From contig WPIO01000250.1 of assembly GCA_009760855.2 (NCBI GenBank), positions 60,001-124,000 of the forward strand: a stretch of DNA of 64,000 nucleotides, read 5' to 3'. Below, one piece after another: positions 25,158 to 35,203 of this stretch. The position numbers and the translations under genes are program-made. The DNA is from Cristatella mucedo. Lineage: Eukaryota > Bryozoa > Phylactolaemata > Cristatellidae. The notes under the pieces were generated by a model. It was not told the DNA's origin and ran no database searches. It saw nothing but the letters and a program-made list of their open reading frames with translations. Position 1 is the stretch's first letter. Each line of letters starts with the position of its first letter.

Positions 25158-27449
25158 AGACAATAGCTTATGTTTTCTATTGACTGCCATCTTTCTCTCC
25201 GACGACATCTGCTAGCTGCTCTGGATATTTTTATTTAGCTATCATGCGGCGTGGTATTTATTAAATTACTACTAACACTACAATCCGTCGGGACTTGCTT
25301 GAAATAGGTTGCCAGGTTTGTCTAAATCTAATTTAGCAAGATGTGTTGCTACAACGCCTTCTGTCGCGCGTTTCATTCACCCATCTTTTCATAAAGACTC
25401 CTGCAACTACTCAATGTCGGCTAAAATTGAGCAAGAATGGCAATGGAGCGGCACCACCAGCTAGCCAGCAGCTTAAATACGACCATCCTTCCTCTTCCGA
25501 TGACGCCATTGATGCTGGGTTAAATGGTTAAATCGAGGAATTGCAAATAGCACATTGCGTTTTGTAAAAACCAATTTTAAGTTAGTAAATTAAAGTCATC
25601 CATTGCCTTTGTGACGGCCGCACTCGGAGTAATGGTTCAGCACTAATTTCCAGCGGACGCAGATCAATCCGCAGATCGTCCGCAAAGCGAAGGAATGCAC
25701 GGACAAGCGTGGCGCGCAGGCCGCAAGCGACAGAACGAGCCCTACTATTTTGGCGGACTAATATTATAAGATCCAATATTTACGCGCCTTCCGGTCAACC
25801 TTCGCTGCTGCCTACTTTAGCTGCGGCCATTAGGCTCGCCTTATCCGAGCTCGAGCTCGTTGTTCTCTCGCCGGCGCCCTGCAGTCGGTACGAATGCATC
25901 CGATGAATCCAGGACGAAGCATCGATTGCAAATGCTGCAGAATTTCGGTATGAGTTTTCCAGACAGAATTTCAAACAATGGCGCTTGTGCGTTCTGCGGC
26001 CACGAACTTCAATGGCACGGGCTAGCGGGAATTTTTGCACGTTCAAACGGCCATTCAGTTCCAAGATCTCGGGCATGCTCGTGACTATTGCTGTGAGTTA
26101 AGATGATCTGGGCCACTACCATCCTGCATTTACTGGAATTTCTTTCAACCGCGTATCCATTAGAAAGCTATCGAGCGACGCTGGGATTTAAATTACGAAT
26201 GAAAATAAAATGTCTTTTCAGCATACCCTTAACATTGCACGCAACGGCGTGCACCTTTTCTCACCTCAGGATTCGAAAACACGATCTCTGATCGACGTTG
26301 TGAAAAGCAACCGCTTTACCTAGTGCCCCATCGCGGCTCACCAACCTATGACCGCGCCCTCGTCGCAACCGTCTGGGGTAGCTCGGCTTACGATTATTGC
26401 AGCTGTCTCTTTATTGGCGCCGAGGACTGGCCAGTACTGGCCGTCGCTCACGGTCCATGAACTGTCCTGCACCGATTGCTGCCACTGCTGTTACTCCGGT
26501 AGGTCGTCATACGGATTGTTCTGCACCAGGTCGTGCTTTGACAGTATTACGGTCGCAATAGGATGGCTGTAGCCAAGCGAAGTGACGGCAAGCTCAGGCG
26601 TCAGTCTGATCCATGTGCGATCCAGTGCATAACAGTGGGCCAACCCGCTCAGGTGCTCGATTGCTTCCGCTCAGCAGAGGGACAGCGCTGCTCCAGCCGA
26701 TCGAGCGGCAGTTAGATCGCTCTGTCGTAATGAGCTGCACAGATCTGCACGCTCAGCTGCAGGGCAGAGGACTTTGGTTTCGCGGTAGCACGAGCGCCAG
26801 AGCAACCGTGGCAACCTCGGCTTGATCCACACGCTCCCTCCGAGCTTTGCCTCGTCCGGTCTGCCAGCCGTCCGTCTTTTCGGGGTCACGAGCCAAAAGC
26901 GGAGAGCCGAGCCCTGCATACAAAGGCCGCGGCCGTCTCCGAACGCTGGTGCAAAGCAGCGGGACTACCTGCGTGGAATTAGAGCGTCACCTGTGCTGTC
27001 AGTGCCCGGTTCTCGTTAGGTCGCCCGTACGTACGTGAATGCCCCACCTCCCTACATGTCGAATAATCTATTAAAGCTGGCGGCCATATACTTGCACCAT
27101 TTAAGTAGTTAGGATAAGGCTACTACTATTCTGCACTAATTAGTCCATGCCGTCACACTAGCCATTCCAAGTATCGACTAGCTGTCAAGCTCCCTGTCAA
27201 TTGGCTTCAAGCTGGTCAAGGTCGCCCTTCTGTGCATCCTACTGGCTAGCTGGCTGCTCTTGCTGCAGCTCCCCAGGGGGGCACTGCTCTCCCATGCACA
27301 GATCCTGCTGGCTCGCCGTTTGCAGGTGTTGGCTTCCCTCTATCTAGCCATTAAATGTGCTACAAATTCGGCCAAGCTTTCAATACGCTACTAAGGACAT
27401 GCAGACGCATTCATTTTGCACCGGCAAGCGATCAGAACATGTATTCAGG
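25158..27449. other. Mixed unique sequence with overlapping short frames, no gene assigned
   Basis: 26350-27030 is GC-rich. A minus-strand frame with an ATG (26076-25795, 93 codons) begins MPEILELNGRLNVQKFPLAR. The overlapping plus frame contains a CAFCGHELQWH segment. Neither matches a family I know, and such lengths occur by chance in this base composition. Confidence 0.3.
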
Positions 27450-27650
27450 ACCTTCTCATTTGCATGCTGACCCTGTGCATGTCACCCCTAACAATGTTAT
27501 TCATTTTGTTTGTTTTTCAAGCACGATTTTACTTACCATTTAATTGCATTTCCCTTTTCAGCAAATGTAAAGCGCCTAGAAAGAGATTAAGTTCTCTGAG
27601 GGTGCTGTATCAAGTACATTATTATCATTATTATTAATATTATTATTCTC
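27450..27650 (+). mobile_element. Family-1 LINE 3' UTR and tail
   Basis: Contains gcatgctgaccctgtgcatg, then the stem-loop aaagcgcctagaaagagatt and a TTA/TTATTA tail ending near 27650. Only the 3' UTR is present. About 150 bp further on lies another copy in the opposite orientation (27797-28330). Confidence 0.85.
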
Positions 27651-27796
27651 TACACGAAGCAACTGTCTTTCAGGAGCACAGCTTGGGTAAACAAACCATC
27701 AACTCAAGCAGTCGGCCGAATGTCGGCTTGCACCTAATCGTGTTAACCATGCACCTCAAGTGACACATGGTAGATATAACGATTATTTGATATTGG

Positions 27797-28330
27797 TAAT
27801 AATACATTACTACATCACACTCAGAGAAATTAATCGCTTCCTAGGCAATTTACGTGTGCTGCAAAGGTAGCATAATCGAATGGTTAGTGGCAGCATTCTC
27901 AATGTCGATATGCATAACATAGGTAGAGGTGACATGCACAGGGTCACCACACAAAAATGGTTAGTGGCAGCATGCACAGTAGAAGCACCCATAAGCACCC
28001 AAAGCAAGAATCATGAGGAGCCAATAAATGCTGCGATAATCAGATGCATGCTAAGGTTTAATTATATCGAGTCAGAGGATGTAGTAATGTCAGCAGTGAG
28101 TGAATACATGGTTTTGGAAGCCTGCAAACTAAGGGCAGGGTCTCCGAAGAATTTAAGGTTTGCATTAGGTTGACTACACAATTTGATTTAAAAAAGTTGG
28201 TGGTATGATGCCTATCATGGCGGAGGATTAGGTCTGATAGTCAGGCTGGAGCGAGAGAATAGAGTGGCCTAAAAGTGACTTACACAACTGTGAAATTAAT
28301 GTGCTGCTGAATTGCGGAAGCCAGGGAGAT
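27797..28330 (-). mobile_element. Family-1 LINE 3' end, diverged
   Basis: Plus strand begins with aataatacatt, then a mutated stem-loop (ctcagagaaattaatcgc), then catgcacagggtcacc and a decayed ORF2 end. Clearly older than the copy at 24528. Confidence 0.7.
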
Positions 28331-28489
28331 GTATGGTTTTCGATACACAGATTTCTGATCATTAGGAGGTTGGCAGACACCACAGACTGAATGTGGCCGG
28401 CATGTGATAAGTTAGAAGAATTAGGTAATAGTCATTAATTTCTGTACTGTGGTTTGAAAGCCTGTTTTCTTCATTTTAGTTCATAATTT

Positions 28490-28852
28490 GATTAATCAAC
28501 ATGCAGTGCAGTGGGCGGAGCATCGCCACCATGATGCCCCGCCCTACCCTGACAGGCCAGGAGTGCATAACGTCTCTGCGACCGGGAGCTTACCGCTGAT
28601 TGGGTGAAGGCATGAGTGAATGGCCACCCAGTGATGAGTTCTTTTCCACGCGGTCCCTCATTCAGCTCCTGCAGTCGCGAGTGGACGTGTCGTCCGTCTC
28701 CGGCTTGCGGACGTGTACTGCTCGCGACGAGCATTTCGAATTCGGTTACATCTTGTAGAGAGGTCAGTGACTCCTTCTGCTATCGGTGCATGCTGCACCA
28801 CATACACGCTCGTCAACCTTCCGGGCGCTAAGCTGAAGACGACCCGTACAAA
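28490..28852 (+). mobile_element. Possible 5' LTR or leader of an LTR retroelement
   Basis: GC-rich block ending just before a primer-binding-site-like motif. It has no matching second copy in the window, so LTR identity rests only on position. Start not defined. Confidence 0.22.
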
Positions 28853-28867
28853 TTGGTGAACCTGACG
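28853..28867 (+). promoter_or_regulatory. Primer-binding-site-like motif
   Basis: TTGGTGAACCTGACG is close to the TTGGTGACCCCGACG type found just inside the 5' LTR of many invertebrate Gypsy-group elements. It is preceded by ...GTACAAA, compatible with an LTR ending in CA. Confidence 0.3.
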
Positions 28868-28872
28868 ATTGA

Positions 28873-29415
28873 CTCGATCAAGCAGCCTTACCCTACTACA
28901 AACTCGGCGACAATCCAGAAACCACAGACTGGTACGTTATGCCCTTCACTACTACAGCGCCACTTGGCGCTCGTCGGCAACGCTCCCCTCCACATGTGTG
29001 CTGTCGGCTACGTCTCAACGCCGCAGCCAACCAGGCGCTGCTCGGCTCCGACTATGCTGCCACTCTGAGCTGCTCGGAGACTCTAGCCTCAACGTGGGCA
29101 CTGCACGGCTACCACGCCGCCGCCTACGCAGCCGACCACTGGGGCAAGTACCAGGCTCGAACTCACCTGACATTTTCGTCCTCGCCCAATGGCTACGTTC
29201 GTCGCACCGCTTGGCGTAACGTCGCCCGGCTCTCGCTACGCGACTTAGGGCCTTTGTGGGCGTGTCATCGCCGTCACGTGATTCCGCCCCAGCCGACCCT
29301 CCGTCCGCTTAACGGGCGTGCTACTTGCCAGCACGTGACGCGTTCCTTGCCGCGAAATTCACTTTCTGCCTGTGCGTCGGCTTGTACGCACGCTATCCAC
29401 TCTCTTCTCTCTTAA
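28873..29415 (+). pseudogene. Unrecognised 181-codon open frame downstream of the PBS-like motif
   Basis: The frame is open from just after a TGA (28870-28872) to the stop at 29413-29415. It begins LDQAALPYYKLGDNPETTDW and has an ATG at 28939. The middle is alanine-rich (near 28990-29160, containing GSDYAATLSCSETLAS and HGYHAAAYAADHWGKYQ). No zinc knuckle, protease or other retroelement motif is visible. If the upstream motif is a primer-binding site, this would sit where gag lies, but that is inference. GC-rich composition makes long chance frames easier, and overlapping frames are also open here. Confidence 0.25.
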
Positions 29416-29807
29416 CACCACGTGCTCCGGAGCAGCACGCACGACGGCTGCTATGTCATATAATACAGCCATCGTTGACATAGCAATGACTCGCTTGTGG
29501 GGGCTTCCCTCTTCGTCGCAGCACCATCGTGCACCCGCGAGCCCTTACAGTGCATCCGGAAAATGTAATACAATTCATTACCACTGCAGTTAGTTACCAG
29601 TAGCTGTCATCAAGGATTACAGAACAGCTTGGTTAATCTTGGATCGAACCAACAGAGAAAATAGGTTGGATCAACAGAGAAAAACGGGTCACCTACAAAT
29701 GGGTTCACATTGACGAAAATCAATTTTTCGTCTGCTATAGTGCGCCATGTATTAAACTTTCCAACCGCGTTTAAAGTTGACTGGCAGCTTTCGTTCTCTG
29801 TTTGCAG

Positions 29808-29990
29808 ATGATGATTCTGCTCGACCGGAATGCTCGGCCGAAAGCAGCAAGCGAAGTGACCTGAGAAGTCGATTCAAAAAAGCGAGGCCTATATAGATTG
29901 CAGAGTTAGATTCATCGGTCGTTCTTCAGGCTCTAGACATCCTCTATGCTGATGATTTCATTACGGAGACCCCAAAAGCAAATTATTCAG
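29808..29990 (+). pseudogene. Exon-like block encoding the first half of a CARD-like domain
   Basis: A strong acceptor (tcgttctctgtttgcag) ends at 29807 and a consensus donor (CAG|GTAAGA) begins at 29991; the exon is 183 nt. In the frame starting at 29810 it reads a polar linker (DDSARPECSAESSKRSD), then LRSRFKKARPI, a TAG stop at 29894-29896, then IAELDSSVVLQALDILY and ADDFITETPKANYS. The pattern of a basic first helix, then L-D-x-x-x-V-L-x-x-L, then an F-I-T-E turn matches helices 1-3 of caspase recruitment domains (compare the spacing in caspase-9 and Apaf-1). The second half is at 31108-31292 and the splice phase agrees. The TAG means a pseudogene, a sequencing error, or a shorter exon starting at the ttgcag acceptor that ends at 29903. 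Confidence 0.4.
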
Positions 29991-30212
29991 GTAAGACGTC
30001 AGGAAAGGTTCGTGTGCCAATCTGAGACGGAAAAGTGCTAATATCTTATCTAGCCGCCTCCTTTGTCCGGTATCTGAACAGCCTTATCAGTTAACTAGCA
30101 GCTGCAACAAAATAACTTGCCTGCTCTTCCCTCGAAAATTTAGCAGGGCTTGTAGGTAGTGTAGCACAGGTAGCCTCCAACGGGTAGCTGTTTAAAGCTT
30201 TTTTTTGGCCAG

Positions 30213-30465
30213 CTACAAACCATTGACTTTATTGCTCGTCATAATTTCTTTCCACTTTTATTTTGAAGTGCATGCTGATATTTCTCGCCTGCGTGTGTAT
30301 AATTATGAATTGTCATGTGCATCCTTACTTATACTAGTGCTGTTTGGAATAAGCGTTTTGCTTTACGAGGAAAGAGGTTACGAGAATGTCTTTAGATGTC
30401 TACTTTTAGACCCTTACATTTGGATGATGGCTTATTTGTCATTATGGGGTCGTAGCAGTAGTTAA
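30213..30465 (+). CDS. Hydrophobic frame after a splice-acceptor-like tract, function unknown
   Basis: A T-rich tract and ggccag end at 30212. The open frame then runs to a stop at 30463-30465 without any ATG before codon 74, so if real it is an exon, not a whole gene. It shows two strongly hydrophobic stretches, PLTLLLVIISFHFYF and LSCASLLILVLFGISVLLY, and a third weaker one near the end (DPYIWMMAYLSLWG). This would suit a small membrane protein's last exon. It lies inside the presumed intron between the two CARD-like blocks, and its phase does not fit the upstream exon. No family recognised. Confidence 0.22.
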
Positions 30466-31107
30466 GCTTTATATGTCTTTCATGAAAAGTAAGAATAATG
30501 CCAATAATTTAGCTGCGGCTGTGAGCCGGTTCTAGGAAAACTCGGAGCCTTCAAATATGCGACTCGTTTGTGTGCGTTTTGCCTCATACTTGCAGTGGTA
30601 AAATGTGATGCAATATTTCTGGTTCGAGCAGATCTCGTGGCTTCAAAATAAATCGATAATGTCTGACCCGGGAAGCAGATAACCGTTTATCGTGGCCATA
30701 ACAATATCCAAGTTGTATACGGTAAATGCTAAATCAGGTTTCACTCCTTCGTGAAGTGGACCGATTACGGTAAAAATGGTATCGTGAGAGCGACAAAATA
30801 TTCATAAAATTTGAACTTCTTGGTCGCGCGGTTAGAACTTTCTTACAGTTGCCACTCTGCATCCCGTTTAAAGATGCAAGTGAGCTTGTGACTACAGATG
30901 GCTAGTGATTTTTGAGTTAACGATAAAAAACAAAAGTTTGAAGCCATTAAGCTTTGCTAGCAATGACCCCTGGCTCGCAGCCTTTTGAACGTTGCTAATA
31001 ATGAACCCATTTGTGGGACTTTATCAATAGAACTTTACTGTGATTTTTAGAAAGCAATGTGAAGCGTAATCCTGCTCTGTGAACAAATTAATGAGTCTAT
31101 TTTGTAG

Positions 31108-31292
31108 ACAAAGGCTGAGATAAATATTCAAAAGATACGACAAGGTGCTTTGTCGACGTCATTGAGTCGCGTGGCGATAATGCGATCCGGGCTTGTGTTG
31201 AATCTCTGGAGTCTAAATACATCGAAAGAACAAAGCTGGCTCAAGTTCTGACGAATTTAGAATTGTCATGGATTTTTACTTTTATCACCTAG
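31108..31292 (+). pseudogene. Exon-like block encoding the second half of a CARD-like domain
   Basis: An acceptor (tctattttgtag) ends at 31107. Joined to the donor at 29990, the phase leads into D-K-G, a TGA at 31116-31118, then DKYSKDTTRC, FVDVIESRGDNAIRACVESL and ESKYIERTKLAQVLTN, stopping at 31290-31292. A weaker acceptor (ctgag) ending at 31119 is also in phase, avoids the TGA, and gives a helix 1-5 spacing like that of caspase-9. The motif F-V-D-V-I-E-S-R-G-D-N-A followed by a helix with S-L-E matches the CARD signature in which a hydrophobic-D-hydrophobic helix precedes R-G and an A-F/A-I turn. Adaptor or apoptosis/innate-immunity genes carry such domains, but which one is unknown. Confidence 0.42.
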
Positions 31293-31727
31293 CTCGGACG
31301 CTGGCTGTGTCAGGTCACTAGCGGATTGGGATAATGAATTATGGAAGCTGCGGCCGTTTCTCGCTTTTGACTTTCTCGCTAAAAGACAACTTGCTTTTGT
31401 GCTTCTGAAGAAATTTGATTTTGTCGTGGCACCAAATAACACTATGATCAACTGTAAACAATCTTTCCGTGGTTGCTCAAGAAACACAGTGGCCATTGAT
31501 TAAACCTTTCCAGTTCAATGACCTGCAAATAAAACTGTAGTCGATCGTCTGGTACGGCATTTTCGGCGGAGATTGGCTTCACTAATATATGCTATATATT
31601 GATGAGAAAGTCGAAAAATGAGTCAACATCGGAAGTTTTTCCTTTCAATGGAAGTGATTGTCGAAAATGCAAACTCAAATTTTGATAATTGACCCAATTC
31701 AGGAATAAAGTAAAAACACGCACCATA

Positions 31728-32040
31728 GTAAAATTAATACATTTGATAAAGCGCTCTCAGAAGAACGCTCAATAAGTAACAATAATAACATGCATAGGGT
31801 TAGCACGCAAGTTTAGTTAGTGGCAGCAGGCAACAGAGTCAGCACTCACAAGCACACAAACAACGAATGACGCGGACCCAGTAACTGCTGTCATAAATAG
31901 AAGCGTTTTTAATTACTTTTGAGCGTGGACAAGTCAAGAGATGTCGTGCCGCAGGTCTGCAGTGAGTTTCATGATGTAGAAGTGCTTGAACCAAAGGTAG
32001 GTCTCCAACAGATTTAAGGTTTGCACGAGATGTAGTTAAT
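31728..32040 (-). mobile_element. Family-1 LINE 3' end, diverged
   Basis: Plus strand: ttaatacatttgataaagcg, then tgcatagggttagcacgc and the decayed ORF2 end (gatttaaggtttgcacgaga near 32010). Short and old copy. Confidence 0.65.
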
Positions 32041-32332
32041 ACTTACATATGTATTTTGTTATTGGTGGACCTCAATATATTAGAAAAGATTTTCAGTGAG
32101 GTCAATAGTTTAAAAAAGAGGTCCCTAGGTCACGACCTTCTCATTAACTCACCATTTTTTAAGTTTTTCACTAAGCTCGTATTCTAAGAAACTTGAACGA
32201 GTGTTTCCCATCACCTAAACAGTACTCTTGTTCACCAAATCTTACTAGCAAGTTCAATTAGGCATTTAGAATTAACCGTTCCCCAACAACTGCTTCGCTG
32301 CAGGTTTTTGCTTGATTTCAGAATCAGGATTT

Positions 32333-32401
32333 CCAGAATCATTAAAGTGCCAAGACGGAGATTTATCTCTCTTAGGATGCTATAAACATATCTTATTGTT
32401 C
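32333..32401 (+). mobile_element. LINE family 3, 3' tail fragment
   Basis: The segment taaagtgccaagacggagat, then ttatctctcttagga and ataaacatatcttattg, closely matches 53388-53457. It plays the role of the stem-loop tail in the other LINE families but is a distinct sequence. Confidence 0.5.
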
Positions 32402-32419
32402 CCAATAGTTTTAATTTAG

Positions 32420-33125
32420 GCTCCGACGGGAGCTGTCGGTCCGAGCACGTGGACAAAGTCGACTGCCAGCGGTGAAGTTCGTGAAGTCTCCAGTCGCCGG
32501 ACGACTGAGGCAGACCTGGCTCGACGACCGTTCGCCGTGGCGGGCAACGCTGATCGCTTCTGAGGAGGAGCGGCTCAGCCGGGCAGTCTTCGACCGCGTG
32601 ACGCTCGACGTGCGGTACTCGAGCAGCACGACGTGAAACGGGAAGCCGGCTTTCTGCGGCAGCTGCTACGTCACCGCCGTCCGAGCGGCCGCAGCCTCGC
32701 CGCTGTCGGCGATGCCTCCGTCGCCGGCGCTGTCGCCAGTCGGCGCCGAGCCGTCGTACTCGGTGCAGTCGTCGGCTGAGGCCAGCCGGCACTTGATAAC
32801 GTCCATCACCGGATCCACCATCAAGCTAACGTTCAAGGTCGACTAACGGCCGGCGATGGCGGCCGGACGCTTCGACAGAGTCGCCGAGCCGTTCAGGCAA
32901 AAGTCGCAGCCTCTGGTTCAGCTTCGCGGCGGCACCAGCTTGGCGACGGAGACGGAGGCATCCGCTGCCGCAGAGGCTCCTTCCGCTACCGCCGCTGACG
33001 CCGCTATCTCGTCTCAAGGCGGCGACAACTCGCGACAGCCCGTCCGGCGCCATGCCTATAAGAGTATAAACGGAAGCAAGAGGCTGCTGCTGCGGAGGTG
33101 GCCCAGGCTGCGGAGAGCACTGTGA
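32420..33125 (+). pseudogene. GC-rich frame broken by two stops, unknown product
   Basis: An acceptor-like tract (ttgttcccaatagttttaatttag) ends at 32419. From 32421 one frame stays open to 33125 except for TGA at 32634-32636 and TAA at 32844-32846. Visible segments: KFVKSPVAGRLRQTWLDDR, WRATLIASEEERLSRAVFDR, VTLDVRYSSSTT, then NGKPAFCGSCYVTAV, SRHLITSITGSTIKLTFKVD and, after the second stop, an ATG at 32856 followed by AAGRFDRVAEPF and ATETEASAAAEAPSATAADA. Other frames are partly open too, including minus-strand MDVIKCRLASADDCTEYD. High GC lowers stop frequency, so coding is uncertain. No family recognised. Confidence 0.28.
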
Positions 33126-33251
33126 CGGCGAGCGGCGTAGACAGCGGCTTCACGGCGTGATTGTATGCTTTATTGCGGGTTATTGCTTTATTTGTTTATC
33201 GGTAATATGAGATCATGATTAAATGATATAATACTTTAAAAGCGTCAATGA

Positions 33252-33728
33252 CTGCCGGGACAGGAGTTGGTAGTGGGAAATAGGACGGAGGAAAAAACGG
33301 CTGTGTGGTGTAACGCTGGAGCTGTTACGAAATACACTAGCGTTAAAGCCACCCTCGGTGTCAGCGTTTCTTCGTTTGTATACCGACGCTTGCCTGCCGA
33401 CAGAGCTTCAGCTTACACACGGCTCGTCGAGCGCGACGTACGCGCTAGATAGAGCAGGACGAATCTCGCGGAGAGGCCAACTGAGGCAGCGATCGCGGGC
33501 GTGAATGTGTTAGGAACCGCACCGGAAGGAATCGCACCGGAAGCACCTCGCTATCGCTTTCAGTTCGCGAAGGGTGAGAGTTTGGTACTTGCACAGCCCT
33601 CACTCTGTGGGCCGACAGCCAACGGGTGTATATTGCGTGCGACAGCGTGGCTGACGGCCGTGAACAAATCAGTCAATACTGGCACGAACGGTACCTTCAT
33701 ACCTTCACAGCGACGGCCTACTGACTAG
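33252..33728 (+). pseudogene. Second GC-rich frame with a single stop, unknown product
   Basis: One frame runs to the stop at 33726-33728, interrupted only by TAG at 33450-33452. It includes GNRTEEKTAVWCNAGAVTKY, ATLGVSVSSFVYRRLPADRA and, after the stop, GTAPEGIAPEAPRYRFQFAK and CILRATAWLTAVNKSVNTG. The amino-acid composition is protein-like, but there is no motif I recognise and no upstream ATG in good context. Confidence 0.22.
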
Positions 33729-34161
33729 CTGCAAACCATGCTGGCCGGCTAGTCTCCTAAGTGCAGCCGTCGCTGCTGGCGAAAGGCTCAGCAAATGGGC
33801 TCAGACGCCAGCTTGCGTGATAGCAAGCCCGCGGCCATCCGGCACCTCCGCATTTCCCCGGCGGCATCTTTGCTCGATTCGAACTGACGCCCTGCAGCAT
33901 CAATAAACCAACTCCATAAAGCGGCGACCGCCGGCAAATAGGCTACGGCGGCTTCGAGGCGACGGCGGCTTCTATTCGATAGCAGAGAGGCAATCCGCGA
34001 AATCGGCGTTGTCTAGCGAAAGGGGCCAGCGAACGCCGAATGCTTCCGCACCGTAATGGCTCGTCGCTTGGGCGGTGGCAGTGCTGGCGGAGGGGGACTT
34101 CCAAGGAAGACTGGCCGCCACTGACCGCGGAGTTAACTTGAGGCTGGTAGTTCTGTAGTAC
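33729..34161. other. GC-rich sequence, nothing recognised
   Basis: A minus-strand frame (34254-33943) is open mainly because it runs into the adjacent minisatellite. No feature assigned. Confidence 0.4.
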
Positions 34162-34277
34162 GGACATTTCCCTCTCTGGACGTTCTCCCCCGGACATTTC
34201 CCTCACTGGACGTTTCCCCCGACATTTGCCTCTCTGGACGTTTCCCCTGGACATTTCCCCCCGGACATTTCCCCCGA
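34162..34277. repeat. Short minisatellite of GGACATTTCCC / GGACGTTTCCC units
   Basis: Six or more imperfect units of about 12-28 bp alternate, for example ggacatttccctctct and ggacgttctcccccggac. It abuts the telomere-like block directly. Confidence 0.8.
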
Positions 34278-34280
34278 AGT

Positions 34281-34440
34281 ATAGGGTTTAGGGTTAAGGG
34301 TTTAGGGTGATAGGGTTTAGGTTTTAGGTTTTAGTGTTTGGGGATTAGGGTTTATTGCTGAAAATGTATGGTGTAGGGTTTAGGGTTTTAGGGTTTTATG
34401 GTCTTAGGTTTAGGTTTTAAGATTAAGGGTTTAGGGTTAA
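34281..34440. repeat. Degenerate telomere-like TTTAGGG/TTAGGG repeats
   Basis: Dense but irregular TTTAGGG, TTAAGGG and TTTTAGGG units (agggtttagggtt-type) over about 160 bp, with interruptions such as a non-repeat patch near 34357. Consistent with an interstitial telomere-like tract or a simple-sequence expansion. Orientation is G-rich on the plus strand. Confidence 0.8.
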
Positions 34441-34959
34441 TATACTTATATACGTACTATTATGCGTTGTGCAGAGTATTCTTATTATTTGCATCTTTTT
34501 ACTGCCCGTTTTTTGTGATTGTTCTGATCGGCCTATCAGTAGCTAATTGAGCAAACATCGAATTACAGTTTTCTGATTAGACTACTCATACAGTCATACA
34601 AAATGTTCAACATTTTAAGTTTTTTGAAACCCACGTCTTAAAAGATAAACTAGTTTTAAATGCAAAGCCAAATTTTTGTGGTTGTCAGATAACTAAAACA
34701 TGGTCAATACAATTATTATTTAAGACCTATTTACACCGGAAGCAGCACCTTAAATTCAAAAAAGATAGTTTCCTTTAAAATAACAGCCCGAACGGTGGTT
34801 TTCTGGTTAACTCTGCGAATTTAGGCTACTCAGCTCTAAATTGACCCGGAAACAATCACTTTGAGAAATAATAAAACACTGTTTTCCAAAAACTGATACA
34901 CCTCCTCGAAATCAAACTTCCGACTGGTAGTATAACAAGATCGTACAAGCGTTAACTCT
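34441..34959. other. AT-rich spacer, nothing recognised
   Basis: No frame, repeat or RNA signal noted between the telomere-like tract and the promoter-like block. Confidence 0.45.
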
Positions 34960-35165
34960 ATCGGCTGGGGCCTAGTCACGCCTCCGCTTCCCCCGCCCAG
35001 CCCATAGGAAACGGCATTCCAAGGCCCACTTCTTATTTACTTGGGAGAAACATGTTTACATTGGTATGTTTACATCGGCTCACAAACCGGAAGTGACTAT
35101 CGTTAGGCCTCACGAATCCTGGGACAGCTGATCCGATTCCCGTAGCAGCCGTAACACAAGAGGCT
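34960..35165 (+). promoter_or_regulatory. Candidate TATA-less promoter with GC-rich and ETS sites
   Basis: A locally GC-rich patch includes a GC-box-like cttcccccgccc (about 34988-34999) and ACCGGAAGTGAC at 35086-35097, a strong ETS/GABP-type site that in animals often lies just upstream of housekeeping gene starts. It is 69 bp before an ATG in good context. Inference from motifs only. Confidence 0.35.
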
Positions 35166-35197
35166 ATGGCGGCGAGTGGTCGTTCGTCCGGCGGCCG
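35166..35197 (+). CDS. Candidate first coding exon ending at a splice donor
   Basis: The ATG at 35166 has G at -3 and G at +4, a favourable initiation context. It encodes M-A-A-S-G-R-S-S-G-G and then two bases before CGGCCG|GTAAGC, a consensus donor at 35198. Short Ala/Ser/Gly-rich first exons behind an ETS site are common in animal genes. I could not find a convincing following exon, so the gene's identity is unknown and the call rests on promoter, start and donor alone. Confidence 0.35.
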
Positions 35198-35203
35198 GTA
35201 AGC

